From contig CAVUOB010000018.1 of NCBI GenBank assembly GCA_963743035.1, positions 124,001 through 188,000 on the forward strand: 64,000 nucleotides of DNA, read 5' to 3'. The position numbers were made by a program, and so were the translations under genes. The notes beneath the pieces were generated by a model. The model did no database searches and was not told the origin of the DNA. It worked only from the letters and a program-made list of their open reading frames with translations. Origin of the DNA: PALSA-911 sp963743035. GTDB taxonomy: Bacteria > Pseudomonadota > Alphaproteobacteria > Acetobacterales > Acetobacteraceae. Of this stretch, positions 52,076-59,821 are shown in pieces; position 1 is the stretch's first letter; every line of letters begins with the position of its first letter.

Positions 52076-52491
52076 AGGATTTCCCAGATGCCGGTTTCTT
52101 CGTCGAGCCTGGCGACCTCGAGGCCGGCGAAGTCGCCGTGCGAGACTATGCCGACGATCTTCGTGCCATCAACGACAGGAACATGACGATAGCCGCCGTC
52201 CTGCATCATGCGCAGGGCGTCGATGGCATGCGCTTTCGGGTCGAGCGTGTCGGGATTGGCGGTCATCACGGCGGCGAGCGGGGTGCGGGTCGGATCGCGC
52301 GCCTCGGCGACGACGCGGGCGACCACGTCGCGCCCGGTGACCAGTCCCGCGAGCAGACCCCCTTCGGTGACCAGGATCGCCCCGATGCGCCGGTCGCGCA
52401 TGATCCGGCACGCCTCCTGGACGGTTGCCGTGCCCGGCAGGGTGGCGGGATTCTGCCGCCTGACGATTTCGGTCATGCTCCGGTTTGTCAT
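52072..52491 (-). CDS. CBS-pair domain protein
   Basis: 139 residues consisting almost only of two CBS motifs: TVQEACRIMRDRRIGAILVT with GLVTGRDVVARVVAE, and AHAIDALRMMQDGGYRHVPV with VGIVSHGDFAGLE. A stand-alone Bateman module that may bind AMP/ATP or NAD. It is translationally coupled to phaC (4-bp overlap) and follows the quinone-reductase-like gene by 46 bp. Confidence 0.9.
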   Translation of the reverse strand: MTNRSMTEIVRRQNPATLPGTATVQEACRIMRDRRIGAILVTEGGLLAGLVTGRDVVARVVAEARDPTRTPLAAVMTANPDTLDPKAHAIDALRMMQDGGYRHVPVVDGTKIVGIVSHGDFAGLEVARLDEETGIWEIL

Positions 52492-52537
52492 ATTGGCTCC
52501 TGCGACTTTCGGTGAGATAGGGGTTCACGCGTCATCG

Positions 52538-53125
52538 TTACGCACCGCTGCGTCCAAGCTCGGTCATCGTCTGCAGCCAGCGGTCGCGCCGCGCCGGCGT
52601 CGCTGCCTCCATCGAGCCGAACAAGGTCGCCCGCACCGGCCGAATTCCGACCAGGCCCAGGATATTATGGCGGAGCTGGCGCACCGCGGGTTGACGAAAA
52701 TACCAGCGATAGGCCCAGGATGGCATTCCCATCGTGACGACCAGCCGCGCCGAGCGGCCGCCGAGCAATGCCGTGGTGGCGCCGCCGTCGCCGTAGCGGA
52801 AGGCGAAGCCCGGCCGCAGGACCTGTTCCAGCAGCGCCTTCAGCAAGGCGGGCATGCCGCCGAGCCAGAGCGGAAAGACAATGACCAGATGCTGTGCCGA
52901 GGCGATGGCCGCCTGGATCTCGGCGACCGCCGGCACGGGCGTGCCGGAGCGGAAGTCGCGGTCAGAGCGCAGGATCGGGAACACGCAGCTTGCCGTCTCG
53001 ATGCGCCGGACCTCGCGGCCCGCCTGTGCCGCGCCCTCCGCGTACCGGTCGGCGAGGGCGTGGCACAGATGGGCTTCCTCCGGATCGGGATGACCCTGGA
53101 GGATGAGAATGCGGCTAGGCCGCAT
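52538..53125 (-). CDS. NAD(P)H:quinone reductase / flavodoxin-like fold protein
   Basis: 195 residues. ILILQGHPDPEEAHLCHALA, FPLWLGGMPALLKALLEQVL and the glycine-rich FAFRYGDGG place it in the KefF/MdaB/NQO1 flavodoxin-like family that uses FMN or FAD to reduce quinones by two electrons. It is first in the unit with the CBS protein and phaC, and a near-perfect FixK box lies 110 bp upstream. The physiological acceptor is unknown. Confidence 0.88.
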   Translation of the reverse strand: MRPSRILILQGHPDPEEAHLCHALADRYAEGAAQAGREVRRIETASCVFPILRSDRDFRSGTPVPAVAEIQAAIASAQHLVIVFPLWLGGMPALLKALLEQVLRPGFAFRYGDGGATTALLGGRSARLVVTMGMPSWAYRWYFRQPAVRQLRHNILGLVGIRPVRATLFGSMEAATPARRDRWLQTMTELGRSGA

Positions 53126-53234
53126 CGCAGGGCGGCCCTGCGTCGCCGTTCGGGTGTTTGACGCTCGCGTTGGCCATGAAGCCGGCTCCGGAAAGATCTG
53201 CCGGCCAGCTTCCCGCGATCGTCAGGAGAATGGT

Positions 53235-53248
53235 TTGATCCAGGTCAA
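53235..53248. promoter_or_regulatory. Candidate FixK/FNR box upstream of the quinone reductase-CBS-phaC unit
   Basis: TTGAT-CCAG-GTCAA, nine of ten consensus positions. It overlaps the leuD stop codon and lies about 110 bp before the ATG at 53125. Confidence 0.6.
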
Positions 53249-53934
53249 GAAGATGCCTCCTGGCGTGATGCCGCGTTGCTCACGTAGGGCAGCTCCGCCA
53301 GCTTCTGCTCGATGACCGGCCCGGCGGCCAGCAGGACCGCGGTCGGGTCCCAGGAACCTTCCAGGAATTGCCGCCGCCGGCCTTCGGCAAGGGTGACCGG
53401 AAACACCTGCTCCCGGGCTGTGAGCTTTTGCCGGTCCCCGGCGATGCCCTCTTGCCGGTCCCCGGCGGTGAGCGTCAGCGCCTCCAGGTCGAGCGTGAAG
53501 GCGGTATCGGGCTGCGTCTCGTTGATCCGCTGCAGCGCCGCCATGGTTTCGGCGCTCGCCAGCACGCAGGGCATGCCGACCGAGACGCAATTGCCGGCGA
53601 AGATCTCGCCGAAGGACTCGCCGATCACCGCCTTGATGCCGAACCGGCGCAAGCCCTGGGGCGCGTGCTCGCGCGATGAGCCGCAGCCGAAATTGCGGTT
53701 GACGAACAGCAGTTCGCCGCCGGCGAAGCGCGGTGCGTCCAGCGGGTGCGGCGCGCCCTGGGCACGCGCGGCGGCGCGGGCGTCGGCGAAGACATGCGCC
53801 TCCATGCCCCGGAACGTGATGGCCTTGAGGAAGCGCGAGGGCAGGATCTGGTCGGTGTCGATGTCGTCGCCGCGCAGCGTGATGCCGCGCCCAGCGATCC
53901 GGATGATCCGCGTGTCGTTGGCGAACCGGCTCAT
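53245..53934 (-). CDS. leuD: LeuD-family (isopropylmalate isomerase-type) hydratase small subunit
   Basis: 229 residues from ATG 53934, overlapping leuC by 4 bp. DDIDTDQILPSRFLKAI and FGCGSSREHAPQGLRRFG are the family signatures of the swivelling domain. An 8-residue duplication (GDRQEGIA, GDRQKLTA), encoded by a 24-bp DNA repeat, lies near residue 160 and is not usual. It works with LeuC as a dehydratase/hydratase on a small dicarboxylic acid. Leucine synthesis is the default assignment, but no leuA or leuB is nearby. Confidence 0.88.
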   Translation of the reverse strand: MSRFANDTRIIRIAGRGITLRGDDIDTDQILPSRFLKAITFRGMEAHVFADARAAARAQGAPHPLDAPRFAGGELLFVNRNFGCGSSREHAPQGLRRFGIKAVIGESFGEIFAGNCVSVGMPCVLASAETMAALQRINETQPDTAFTLDLEALTLTAGDRQEGIAGDRQKLTAREQVFPVTLAEGRRRQFLEGSWDPTAVLLAAGPVIEQKLAELPYVSNAASRQEASS

Positions 53935-55370
53935 GATGCCGCTCCCTGCTGGCTGTCGCCCTGCTGGCTGTCGGTGGAGAAGAATTCCCGCGCGTCGGTC
54001 ACTTCGCCGGCGATGGCGGCGGCGGCCACCATGACCGGCGACATCAGGATGGTGCGCCCGGTGGGCGAGCCCTGCCGGCCGCGGAAATTGCGGTTGGAGG
54101 AGGAGGCGCAGGTCTGCTGGCCCTGCAGGCTGTCGGCGTTCATGCCGCAGCAGAGCGAGCAACCGGCGTCGCGGAACTCGAACCCGGCATCGATCAGCAC
54201 GCGGTCGATGCCCTTTGCGATCAGCGCGTCACGCACGCGCATGGAACCGGGCACCGCCAGCGCGCGGACATGCGGCGCCACGCGCAGGCCGCGTCCGCGC
54301 AGCTGGTCCGCCACGGCCTCGAAATCCGACAGGCGGCCATTGGTGCAGGAGCCGAGGAAGGCGACGTCGATCCGGGTGCCCCGCATCGGGTGGCCGGCCT
54401 GCAGGCCCATGAAGTCCAGCACCTCGCGGTTCGGATCCGGCGGCGCCGCGGCGTCGGGAACCAGGCCGCCGACCGGCACCGACTGGTCCGGCGAGACGCC
54501 CCAGGTCACCATCGGCTCGATCTCCTCGGCGCGCAGCACGACCCGGTCGTCATAGGCGGCGTCGGGGTCGGAGCGGACCTGGTCCCATTCCGCAACCGCG
54601 CGTTCCCACGCCGCGCCGCGCGGCGCGTGGTCGCGGCCGGCCAGGTAGTTGTAGGTGGTGCGGTCGGGATTGACGTAGCCGCAGCGTGCGCCGGCCTCGA
54701 TCGCCAGGTTGCACAGGGTCATCCGCTCCTCCATGGAGAAGCGGTCCACCACCTCGCCGCCGAATTCATAGGCGAAGCCGACGCCGCCCTTGGCGCCGAG
54801 GACGTGGATCACGTGCAGGGCGACATCCTTGGCATACACGCCGGGCGCCAGCCGGCCGGCGATGTCGATGCGGCGGACCTTCAGTTTTTCCATCAGCAGG
54901 GTCTGGCTGGCCAGCACGTCGCGCACCTGCGAGGTGCCGATGCCGAAGGCGATGGCGCCGAACGCGCCATGGGTGGAGGTATGGCTGTCGCCGCAGGCGA
55001 TCACCATGCCCGGCTGCGTCAGGCCGCGCTCGGGCGCCACGACGTGGATGATGCCGTGCTCGCCCTTCGCGGGGTCGAAATAGTTGAGGCCGAACGCGGC
55101 CATGTTGCTTCCCATCGCCTCGACCTGGGCGGCGGCCATCGCATCGGCGTAGTCGCCGGCCTTGCCGCTGGTGGAGATCGAATGATCGGCGCTGCCGAAG
55201 GTCAGCGCGGGATGGCGCACCGGCAGGTTGCGCTCGCGCAGTGCCTCGAAGGCCTGCGGGCTGGATACCTCGTTGAGCAGATGGAGCCCGACCAGGAGCT
55301 GGTACTGGCCGGGGGCGATTTCGCGCACCACGTGCCGGTTGAAAACCTTTTCGTACAGGGTCTGACCCAT
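53931..55370 (-). CDS. leuC: LeuC-family (isopropylmalate isomerase-type) hydratase large subunit
   Basis: 479 residues. Aconitase-type [4Fe-4S] ligands are in FLGSCTNGRLSDFE and GCSLCCGMNADSL. GDSHTSTHGAFGAIAFGIGT and YEKVFNRHVV are LeuC-like. The N-terminal substrate loop reads FGSADHSISTSGKAGDY, unlike the usual MDHNVST of biosynthetic LeuC, so a different dicarboxylate is possible. The C-terminus ends in a duplicated DSQQG, from a 15-bp repeat. It diverges from a GntR regulator, with an inverted repeat in the promoter region. Neighbouring aromatic-catabolic genes favour a catabolic hydratase. Confidence 0.88.
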   Translation of the reverse strand: MGQTLYEKVFNRHVVREIAPGQYQLLVGLHLLNEVSSPQAFEALRERNLPVRHPALTFGSADHSISTSGKAGDYADAMAAAQVEAMGSNMAAFGLNYFDPAKGEHGIIHVVAPERGLTQPGMVIACGDSHTSTHGAFGAIAFGIGTSQVRDVLASQTLLMEKLKVRRIDIAGRLAPGVYAKDVALHVIHVLGAKGGVGFAYEFGGEVVDRFSMEERMTLCNLAIEAGARCGYVNPDRTTYNYLAGRDHAPRGAAWERAVAEWDQVRSDPDAAYDDRVVLRAEEIEPMVTWGVSPDQSVPVGGLVPDAAAPPDPNREVLDFMGLQAGHPMRGTRIDVAFLGSCTNGRLSDFEAVADQLRGRGLRVAPHVRALAVPGSMRVRDALIAKGIDRVLIDAGFEFRDAGCSLCCGMNADSLQGQQTCASSSNRNFRGRQGSPTGRTILMSPVMVAAAAIAGEVTDAREFFSTDSQQGDSQQGAAS

Positions 55371-55382
55371 GCTGCTCTCCGT

Positions 55383-55415
55383 TGGTATCCCCGATTGGGC
55401 TTGTTTGGGATACCA
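55383..55415. promoter_or_regulatory. Candidate GntR operator in the leuC-GntR promoter region
   Basis: Perfect 9-bp arms TGGTATCCC (55383-55391) and GGGATACCA (55407-55415) with a 15-bp spacer, starting 13 bp upstream of the leuC ATG. Further partial copies GGGATACT and ATACCA follow at about 55420-55440. TGGTAT...ATACCA resembles FadR-subfamily sites. Confidence 0.55.
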
Positions 55416-55503
55416 GAAAGGGATACTGAGTCAAATACCAAATCGGCACGCCAGTTGTCGTAAGCCAATTGTCGGGAGCGTGCCGGAGGATGTAGAGGTC
55501 GGT

Positions 55504-56172
55504 ATGTCGCAGATGCTGCAGATCCACGATCAGCTCCGGGAGATGATCCTCTCGCTCGATATCGGACCGGGCGAACGGTTGACCGAACGCTGGCTGGAAG
55601 GCCGGTTCCAGGGTTCCCGCACGCCGGTGCGCGCCGCGCTGGCGCGGCTGGAGGGGGAGGGGCTGGTGCAGCGGGACGGCCGCAACTGGGTCGTCGCGCC
55701 GATCGACCTCAATGAGATCGAGGCCCTGGCCGAGTTCCGCGAACCGCTGGAGATCACCGCCGTGCGCCTGGCCTGCGCGCGCGCGAGCGAGGCCGACCTG
55801 GACGCCATCGAAGAGATGCTGAACGCCTGCCATGCGGAGGTGCCGCGCGAGGAGTGGCACAAGGTCGGCACCGATTTCCATGTCGAAATCGCCCGCCTGT
55901 CCGGCAATCCGTTCCTGGTCCGTGCGCTCGAGGGGGTGATGACCCGGCTGTCGCGGGCGCGGTGGCTGGAGGTTTGGACCGAGCCTGCGCGCGAGCGGGC
56001 CTGGGCCGAGCATCGGCGCATCCTCGGCTTCATCCGGGCCAAGCAGCCGGACGAGGCGGCGCGCGAGGCTGCGGAGCATGTGCGCGACACGCGCGACCGC
56101 CTGCTGCGTTCGCTGAACGACGACCGGCGCGGCCTGCGCGCGCGGGGCTTCGCCATCGTCGGCGCCCGCTGA
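55504..56172 (+). CDS. GntR family transcriptional regulator (FadR/VanR subfamily)
   Basis: 222 residues from ATG 55504; the frame extends upstream, but this start follows GAGG and gives the family length. Winged HTH: LREMILSLDIGPGERLTERW with GSRTPVRAALARLEGEGLV. An all-helical FCD ligand domain follows, with REPLEITAVRLACARAS and FHVEIARLSGN (metal/ligand-binding D-x-x-x-H type region). It is divergent from leuCD and probably controls that pair, possibly also the flavin reductase 127 bp downstream. Confidence 0.9.
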   Translation: MSQMLQIHDQLREMILSLDIGPGERLTERWLEGRFQGSRTPVRAALARLEGEGLVQRDGRNWVVAPIDLNEIEALAEFREPLEITAVRLACARASEADLDAIEEMLNACHAEVPREEWHKVGTDFHVEIARLSGNPFLVRALEGVMTRLSRARWLEVWTEPARERAWAEHRRILGFIRAKQPDEAAREAAEHVRDTRDRLLRSLNDDRRGLRARGFAIVGAR

Positions 56173-56299
56173 CCGGCTTGGCATGGCGGGCGTTGCGCGG
56201 GCGGATCCTTTCACCCGCGACGCCGGGGCGTGTACCTCTGCCCGGGTTCGTGCACCTGGGGAGCTGCTCTGGGGCGCGCATGCACCCGAGGAGGAAACG

Positions 56300-56803
56300 A
56301 TGAACCTGGATGCCAAGAAGACCGCGCTGCGCATGATCCCGTACGGGATCTACGTCCTGACCGCCAAGGCGGGCGAGGGGACGGTCGCCGCGGCCACCGT
56401 GAACTGGGTCACCCAGTCCGCCTTCAGCCCGCCGCTGGTCGTCGTCGGGGTCAAGACCGATAGCGGCACCTATGCGCTGCTGAAATCGACCGGGATCTTC
56501 ACCCTCAACATGCTCGGCAAGGATGCCAAGGGCCTCGCCTTCACCTTCTTCAAGCCGGCGGTGCTGGAGGGTGGCAAGCTTTCCGGCCAGGACTTCCACA
56601 ACGGCCATAACGGCCTGCCGATCCTGGACGCCGCGATCGGGGCGGTGGAGTGCAAGGTGGTTTCCATCGTCGAACAGGGCGACCATCACATCGTGGTCGG
56701 TGAAGTGACCGAGGCGCATCTGCCGAAGCCGGTCAGCGGCCGGCCCGATGCGGCGATCCTGGAAATGAAGGATCTGGGCGAGAGCGTGTTCTACGGCGGA
56801 TAG
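56300..56803 (+). CDS. Flavin reductase-like FMN-binding protein
   Basis: 167 residues from ATG 56300, preceded by GAGGAGGAAA. The split-barrel flavin reductase fold is visible: YGIYVLTAKAGEG, AATVNWVTQSAFSPPLVVVG and FTLNMLGKDAKGLAFTFFKP. Such proteins supply reduced FMN to a two-component monooxygenase or bind FMN themselves. No obvious oxygenase partner is adjacent, although a Rieske oxygenase lies 4.5 kb away. Its stop codon is the first TAG of a dispersed palindromic repeat. Confidence 0.88.
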   Translation: MNLDAKKTALRMIPYGIYVLTAKAGEGTVAAATVNWVTQSAFSPPLVVVGVKTDSGTYALLKSTGIFTLNMLGKDAKGLAFTFFKPAVLEGGKLSGQDFHNGHNGLPILDAAIGAVECKVVSIVEQGDHHIVVGEVTEAHLPKPVSGRPDAAILEMKDLGESVFYGG

Positions 56804-56904
56804 AGCAACATCCATTCAGATGGAATCATCTGAATGGATGTTGCTCGCTAAAACAAAGGGCTAGGGCAGGATGGGTGCTTCTATCTGCGCCCATCCTGCC
56901 CTAG
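56801..56904. repeat. Dispersed palindromic repeat, family 1, copy 3 (two perfect palindromes)
   Basis: First palindrome: GAGCAACATCCATTCAGA (56803-56820) / TCTGAATGGATGTTGCTC (56829-56846), a perfect 18-bp stem. Then the shared spacer GCTAAAACAAAGGG. Second palindrome: CTAGGGCAGGATGGG (56861-56875) / CCCATCCTGCCCTAG (56890-56904), a perfect 15-bp stem. It follows the flavin reductase stop and precedes a truncated TetR gene. Confidence 0.9.
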
Positions 56905-56939
56905 CGATCCTGCGCGGTTGGTGCTGTCGGGTGCCTCGA

Positions 56940-57260
56940 TTCCAGATGATCCGGCCGATAACTCAAGGCCGGCTCCCGATCGATCGATCGATCGCGCAGC
57001 GCAACGCCACGGTGATCGGGGTGCTGGGCGGGCTGCTGGACCGCGGGGTGCGCGAAGGGGTGTTTCGTTCCGGCGTCGATGCCACGGATTTGCACCTGAT
57101 GATCCGTTCGTTGTGCTTCTATCGCGTATCGAACCGGCATACCAGGGGTGCGATCTTCGGGCGCGACCTGCAGGCGCCGAAACATGCCAAGGCGCAGCGG
57201 CGCATGACCGTGGAGGCGGTGCTGCGCTACCTGAAACCATGTGAGGGAGACACAGAATGA
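56940..57260 (+). pseudogene. C-terminal fragment of a TetR family regulator
   Basis: The frame ends in RNATVIGVLGGLLDRGVREG, then VDATDLHLMIRSLCFYRVSN and FGRDLQAPKHAKAQRRMTVE, which fits the ligand/dimerisation domain end of TetR regulators often found beside aromatic-catabolic genes. The DNA-binding N-terminal half is missing; in its place lies the palindromic repeat of 56801-56904. A GATC run (GATCGATCGATCGATCG) sits at the junction near 56980. The stop overlaps the pcaH start by 4 bp, so the remnant kept its old coupling to pcaH. Confidence 0.7.
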
Positions 57261-57985
57261 GCCAGACGACCGACGTGCCGTTCCGCCCGTACGTCCCCGG
57301 CACGCAGCCGCCGTTGGACGCGCCGGATTACGGCAGCAGCCATAAGCGCCATCCCGCCTCCGCCCTGGTTTCGCTGCCCGGCGGCCAGACCGCGACGGAG
57401 CTGACCGCGCCGCGCCTGACGCCGGAGCATTATCCCGCCTCCGCCGACCTGACCGCGCCCGGCGGCGGCAAGGCGCTGGGGGAGCGCATCGTCGTCGAAG
57501 GCCGGGTGCTGGACGAGGACGGCCGTCCTGTCCCGGGCGTGATGATCGAGTTGTGGCAGGCCAACGCCGCCGGCCGCTACGACCATGCGCGCGATCAGCA
57601 CGACGCGCCGCTCGATCCGCATTTCCATGGCACCGGCCGGGTGTTCTCCAATGCCGAGGGCCGCTACCGCTATGTCACGGTCAAGCCGGGCGCCTATCCC
57701 TGGCGCAACCACCATAACGCCTGGCGGCCGAATCACATCCATTACAGCCTGTTCGGAGCCGGCTTCGCCCAGCGGCTGATCACGCAGATGTATTTTCCGG
57801 GCGATCCGCTGCTGGCGCTCGATCCCATCTACCAGGCGGTTCCGGATGCGGCGGCCCGCGCGCGGCTGATCGCGGCTTTCGACCTCGATGTCACGCAGCC
57901 CGAATGGGCGCTCGGCTACCGCTTCGACATCGTGCTGCGCGGGCGCGGCGCGACGCCCTTCGAGGAACCGGGAGACGCCCCATGA
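57257..57985 (+). CDS. pcaH: Protocatechuate 3,4-dioxygenase beta subunit
   Basis: 242 residues. The four iron ligands can be placed: tyrosine in AAGRYDH, tyrosine in PGAYPWRNH and the two histidines in RPNHIHYSLFG. The region GRVLDEDGRPVPGVMIELWQ is the intradiol dioxygenase core. With PcaG it opens protocatechuate between the hydroxyl groups to 3-carboxy-cis,cis-muconate using Fe(III). Overlaps pcaG by 4 bp (ATGA). No other pca genes are in the window. Confidence 0.95.
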   Translation: MSQTTDVPFRPYVPGTQPPLDAPDYGSSHKRHPASALVSLPGGQTATELTAPRLTPEHYPASADLTAPGGGKALGERIVVEGRVLDEDGRPVPGVMIELWQANAAGRYDHARDQHDAPLDPHFHGTGRVFSNAEGRYRYVTVKPGAYPWRNHHNAWRPNHIHYSLFGAGFAQRLITQMYFPGDPLLALDPIYQAVPDAAARARLIAAFDLDVTQPEWALGYRFDIVLRGRGATPFEEPGDAP

Positions 57986-58515
57986 CCGCCACCGCCAGCC
58001 AGACCATCGGACCCTATTGGCATCTGCTGGAAGAGCCGTCCTGGGCCGACCTGACGCGCTTCGGCGCTTCGGGCGAGAAGATCGCGCTGCTCGGCAGCGT
58101 CACCGACGGGGACGGGCTGCCGGTCGCCGATGCCTGCGTCGAGCTATGGCAGCCGAGCCCGCCGGCCTCGGCGAGCTGGGACGGCTTCGGCCGTGCGGCG
58201 ACCGATGTGGAGGGCAATTTCCGCTTCGTGACGCTGAAGCCCGGGCCGGTGCCGGGCGCGCCGGGCGCCAACACGCCGCAGGCGCCGCACGCCGCCATCA
58301 CGCTGTTCGCGCGCGGCCTGCTGATGCATCTGCAGACCCGCGCCTATTTCGAGGGCGAGGCGCTGAACGAGCAGGACCCGCTGCTCGTCAGCCTGGCCCC
58401 GGCGCGGCGGGCGACGCTGATCGCGCGCCGCGTGGGCGAAAGCGGCGGGCTGCCGGCCTGGCGGCTCGACATCCGCCTGCAGGGCGACGACGAGACCGTA
58501 TTCCTGGATATCTGA
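57982..58515 (+). CDS. pcaG: Protocatechuate 3,4-dioxygenase alpha subunit
   Basis: 177 residues. ATASQTIGPYWHLLEEPSWA at the N-terminus and VADACVELWQPSPPASA, NTPQAPHAAITLFARGLLMH and TRAYFEGEALNEQDPLL are PcaG features. It has the intradiol fold but no iron ligands of its own, as expected for the alpha subunit; it shapes the active site of the PcaGH heterodimer. Confidence 0.94.
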   Translation: MTATASQTIGPYWHLLEEPSWADLTRFGASGEKIALLGSVTDGDGLPVADACVELWQPSPPASASWDGFGRAATDVEGNFRFVTLKPGPVPGAPGANTPQAPHAAITLFARGLLMHLQTRAYFEGEALNEQDPLLVSLAPARRATLIARRVGESGGLPAWRLDIRLQGDDETVFLDI

Positions 58516-58664
58516 GTTTCTGGAATTCCGACCGGCGCGGCTGCACGCCGGGGCGATCCCGTGCGGCCGCGTGCCGCGGGGGGTGGGTGCTTCGCAAGCA
58601 GGGTCGGGCCTCGTATCGTCCGGCCCAAGCCTTTTGCATAACCCCATCCCCCGAGGAAACATTC

Positions 58665-59432
58665 ATGGCCGACCTGTTTGGGCTGAACGCGCGGCATGCG
58701 CTGGTGACCGGGGCGTCGAGCGGTCTCGGCCGGCATTTCGCCGGCGTGCTGGCCGCCGCCGGCGCGCGGGTGAGCGTCGCGGCCCGCCGGCAGGAGGTGC
58801 TGGCGCATACCGTGCACGCCATCCGCGCGACTGGGGCGGAGGCGCATGCGGTGCGCATGGACGTGACCGATGCCGGCAGCGTCGAGCGCGGCTTCGCCGA
58901 GGCGGAGGCGCAGTTCGGCCCGGTCGGCATCGTGATCAACAATGCCGGCGTGACCGCCACCTGCCCGGCGCTGGAGATGACCGACGCCGACTTCTCGAGC
59001 GTGATCGACACCAATCTCAAGGGGTGCTGGCAGGTCGCGCAGCACGCGGCGCGGCGCATGGTGCACCACGCCAGCGGCGGCAGCATCGTCAACATCGCCT
59101 CGATCCTGGGCCTGCGGGTGGCCGGCGGGGTCGCGACCTATGCCATTTCCAAGGCCGGTCTGATCCAGATGACCAAGGCGCTGGCGCTGGAATGGGCGCG
59201 CCACCGGATCCGGGTCAATGCCTTGGCACCCGGCTATATCGAGACCGAGCTGAACGAGGATTTCTTCGCCAGCGACGCCGGCAAGGCGCTGATCCGGCGC
59301 ATTCCGCAGCGGCGCCTGGGAGAGGCGCGGGAACTGGACGGCCCGTTGCTGCTGCTGGCTTCCGACGCCGGGTCCTACATGACCGGCAGCGTGGTCGCGG
59401 CGGATGGGGGCCATCTGGTCAGCGGGCTCTGA
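58665..59432 (+). CDS. Short-chain dehydrogenase/reductase (SDR)
   Basis: 255 residues from ATG 58665 with GAGGAAA upstream. Cofactor loop TGASSGLG (15-22), NNAGVTAT, serine in VNIASILGL, catalytic YAISK and the end NALAPGYIETELN are classic SDR marks. FabG-like in size, but its place 150 bp after pcaG hints at a role in an aromatic or side-chain oxidation pathway. Substrate unknown. Confidence 0.92.
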   Translation: MADLFGLNARHALVTGASSGLGRHFAGVLAAAGARVSVAARRQEVLAHTVHAIRATGAEAHAVRMDVTDAGSVERGFAEAEAQFGPVGIVINNAGVTATCPALEMTDADFSSVIDTNLKGCWQVAQHAARRMVHHASGGSIVNIASILGLRVAGGVATYAISKAGLIQMTKALALEWARHRIRVNALAPGYIETELNEDFFASDAGKALIRRIPQRRLGEARELDGPLLLLASDAGSYMTGSVVAADGGHLVSGL

Positions 59433-59495
59433 CCGGGGCCCTGGTTGCGGGACCGGGCCGGCTCGCCGCCCGTCCGGCCCATACCGCTTCCGGGA

Positions 59496-59645
59496 CTACG
59501 AACGCGACGGCGTTTTGGAGAAAGCCTGGGAAACTGCCCGGCGAAGCCAGGAGGTCGCGCGGACCAGGGTGTCGGCCACGGCCTGGGCGATTTCCTGCTG
59601 TCCCTGGGCGATCAGCTTGGCCTGTTCCACGGAGTGGATGTTCAT
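59496..59645 (-). CDS. Small helical protein of 49 residues, unknown function
   Basis: ATG 59645 is preceded by AGGAAGGA at a proper distance. The product begins MNIHSVEQAKLIAQGQQEIA, continues with a second helix (DTLVRATSWLRRAVSQAF) and ends SKTPSRS. No signal or membrane segment. It is convergent with the SDR gene and has codon use like a real gene, but I do not recognise the family. Confidence 0.6.
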   Translation of the reverse strand: MNIHSVEQAKLIAQGQQEIAQAVADTLVRATSWLRRAVSQAFSKTPSRS

Positions 59646-59821
59646 TCGGGGGTTCCTTCCTGTCAGGGCTGGCGGCGCCAGCGGAAGGACGTTTCCTGTA
59701 TCCCTGAGCGGAACAGGTAGGCACGTCCATGCTGCAATGCAACATGGCGTGTGTCCGGCGACGGCGCACGGGTGGGCTCTGGATATGGCATGGCTTGCCG
59801 GCGGAATTCCGCCCGTCGCGG

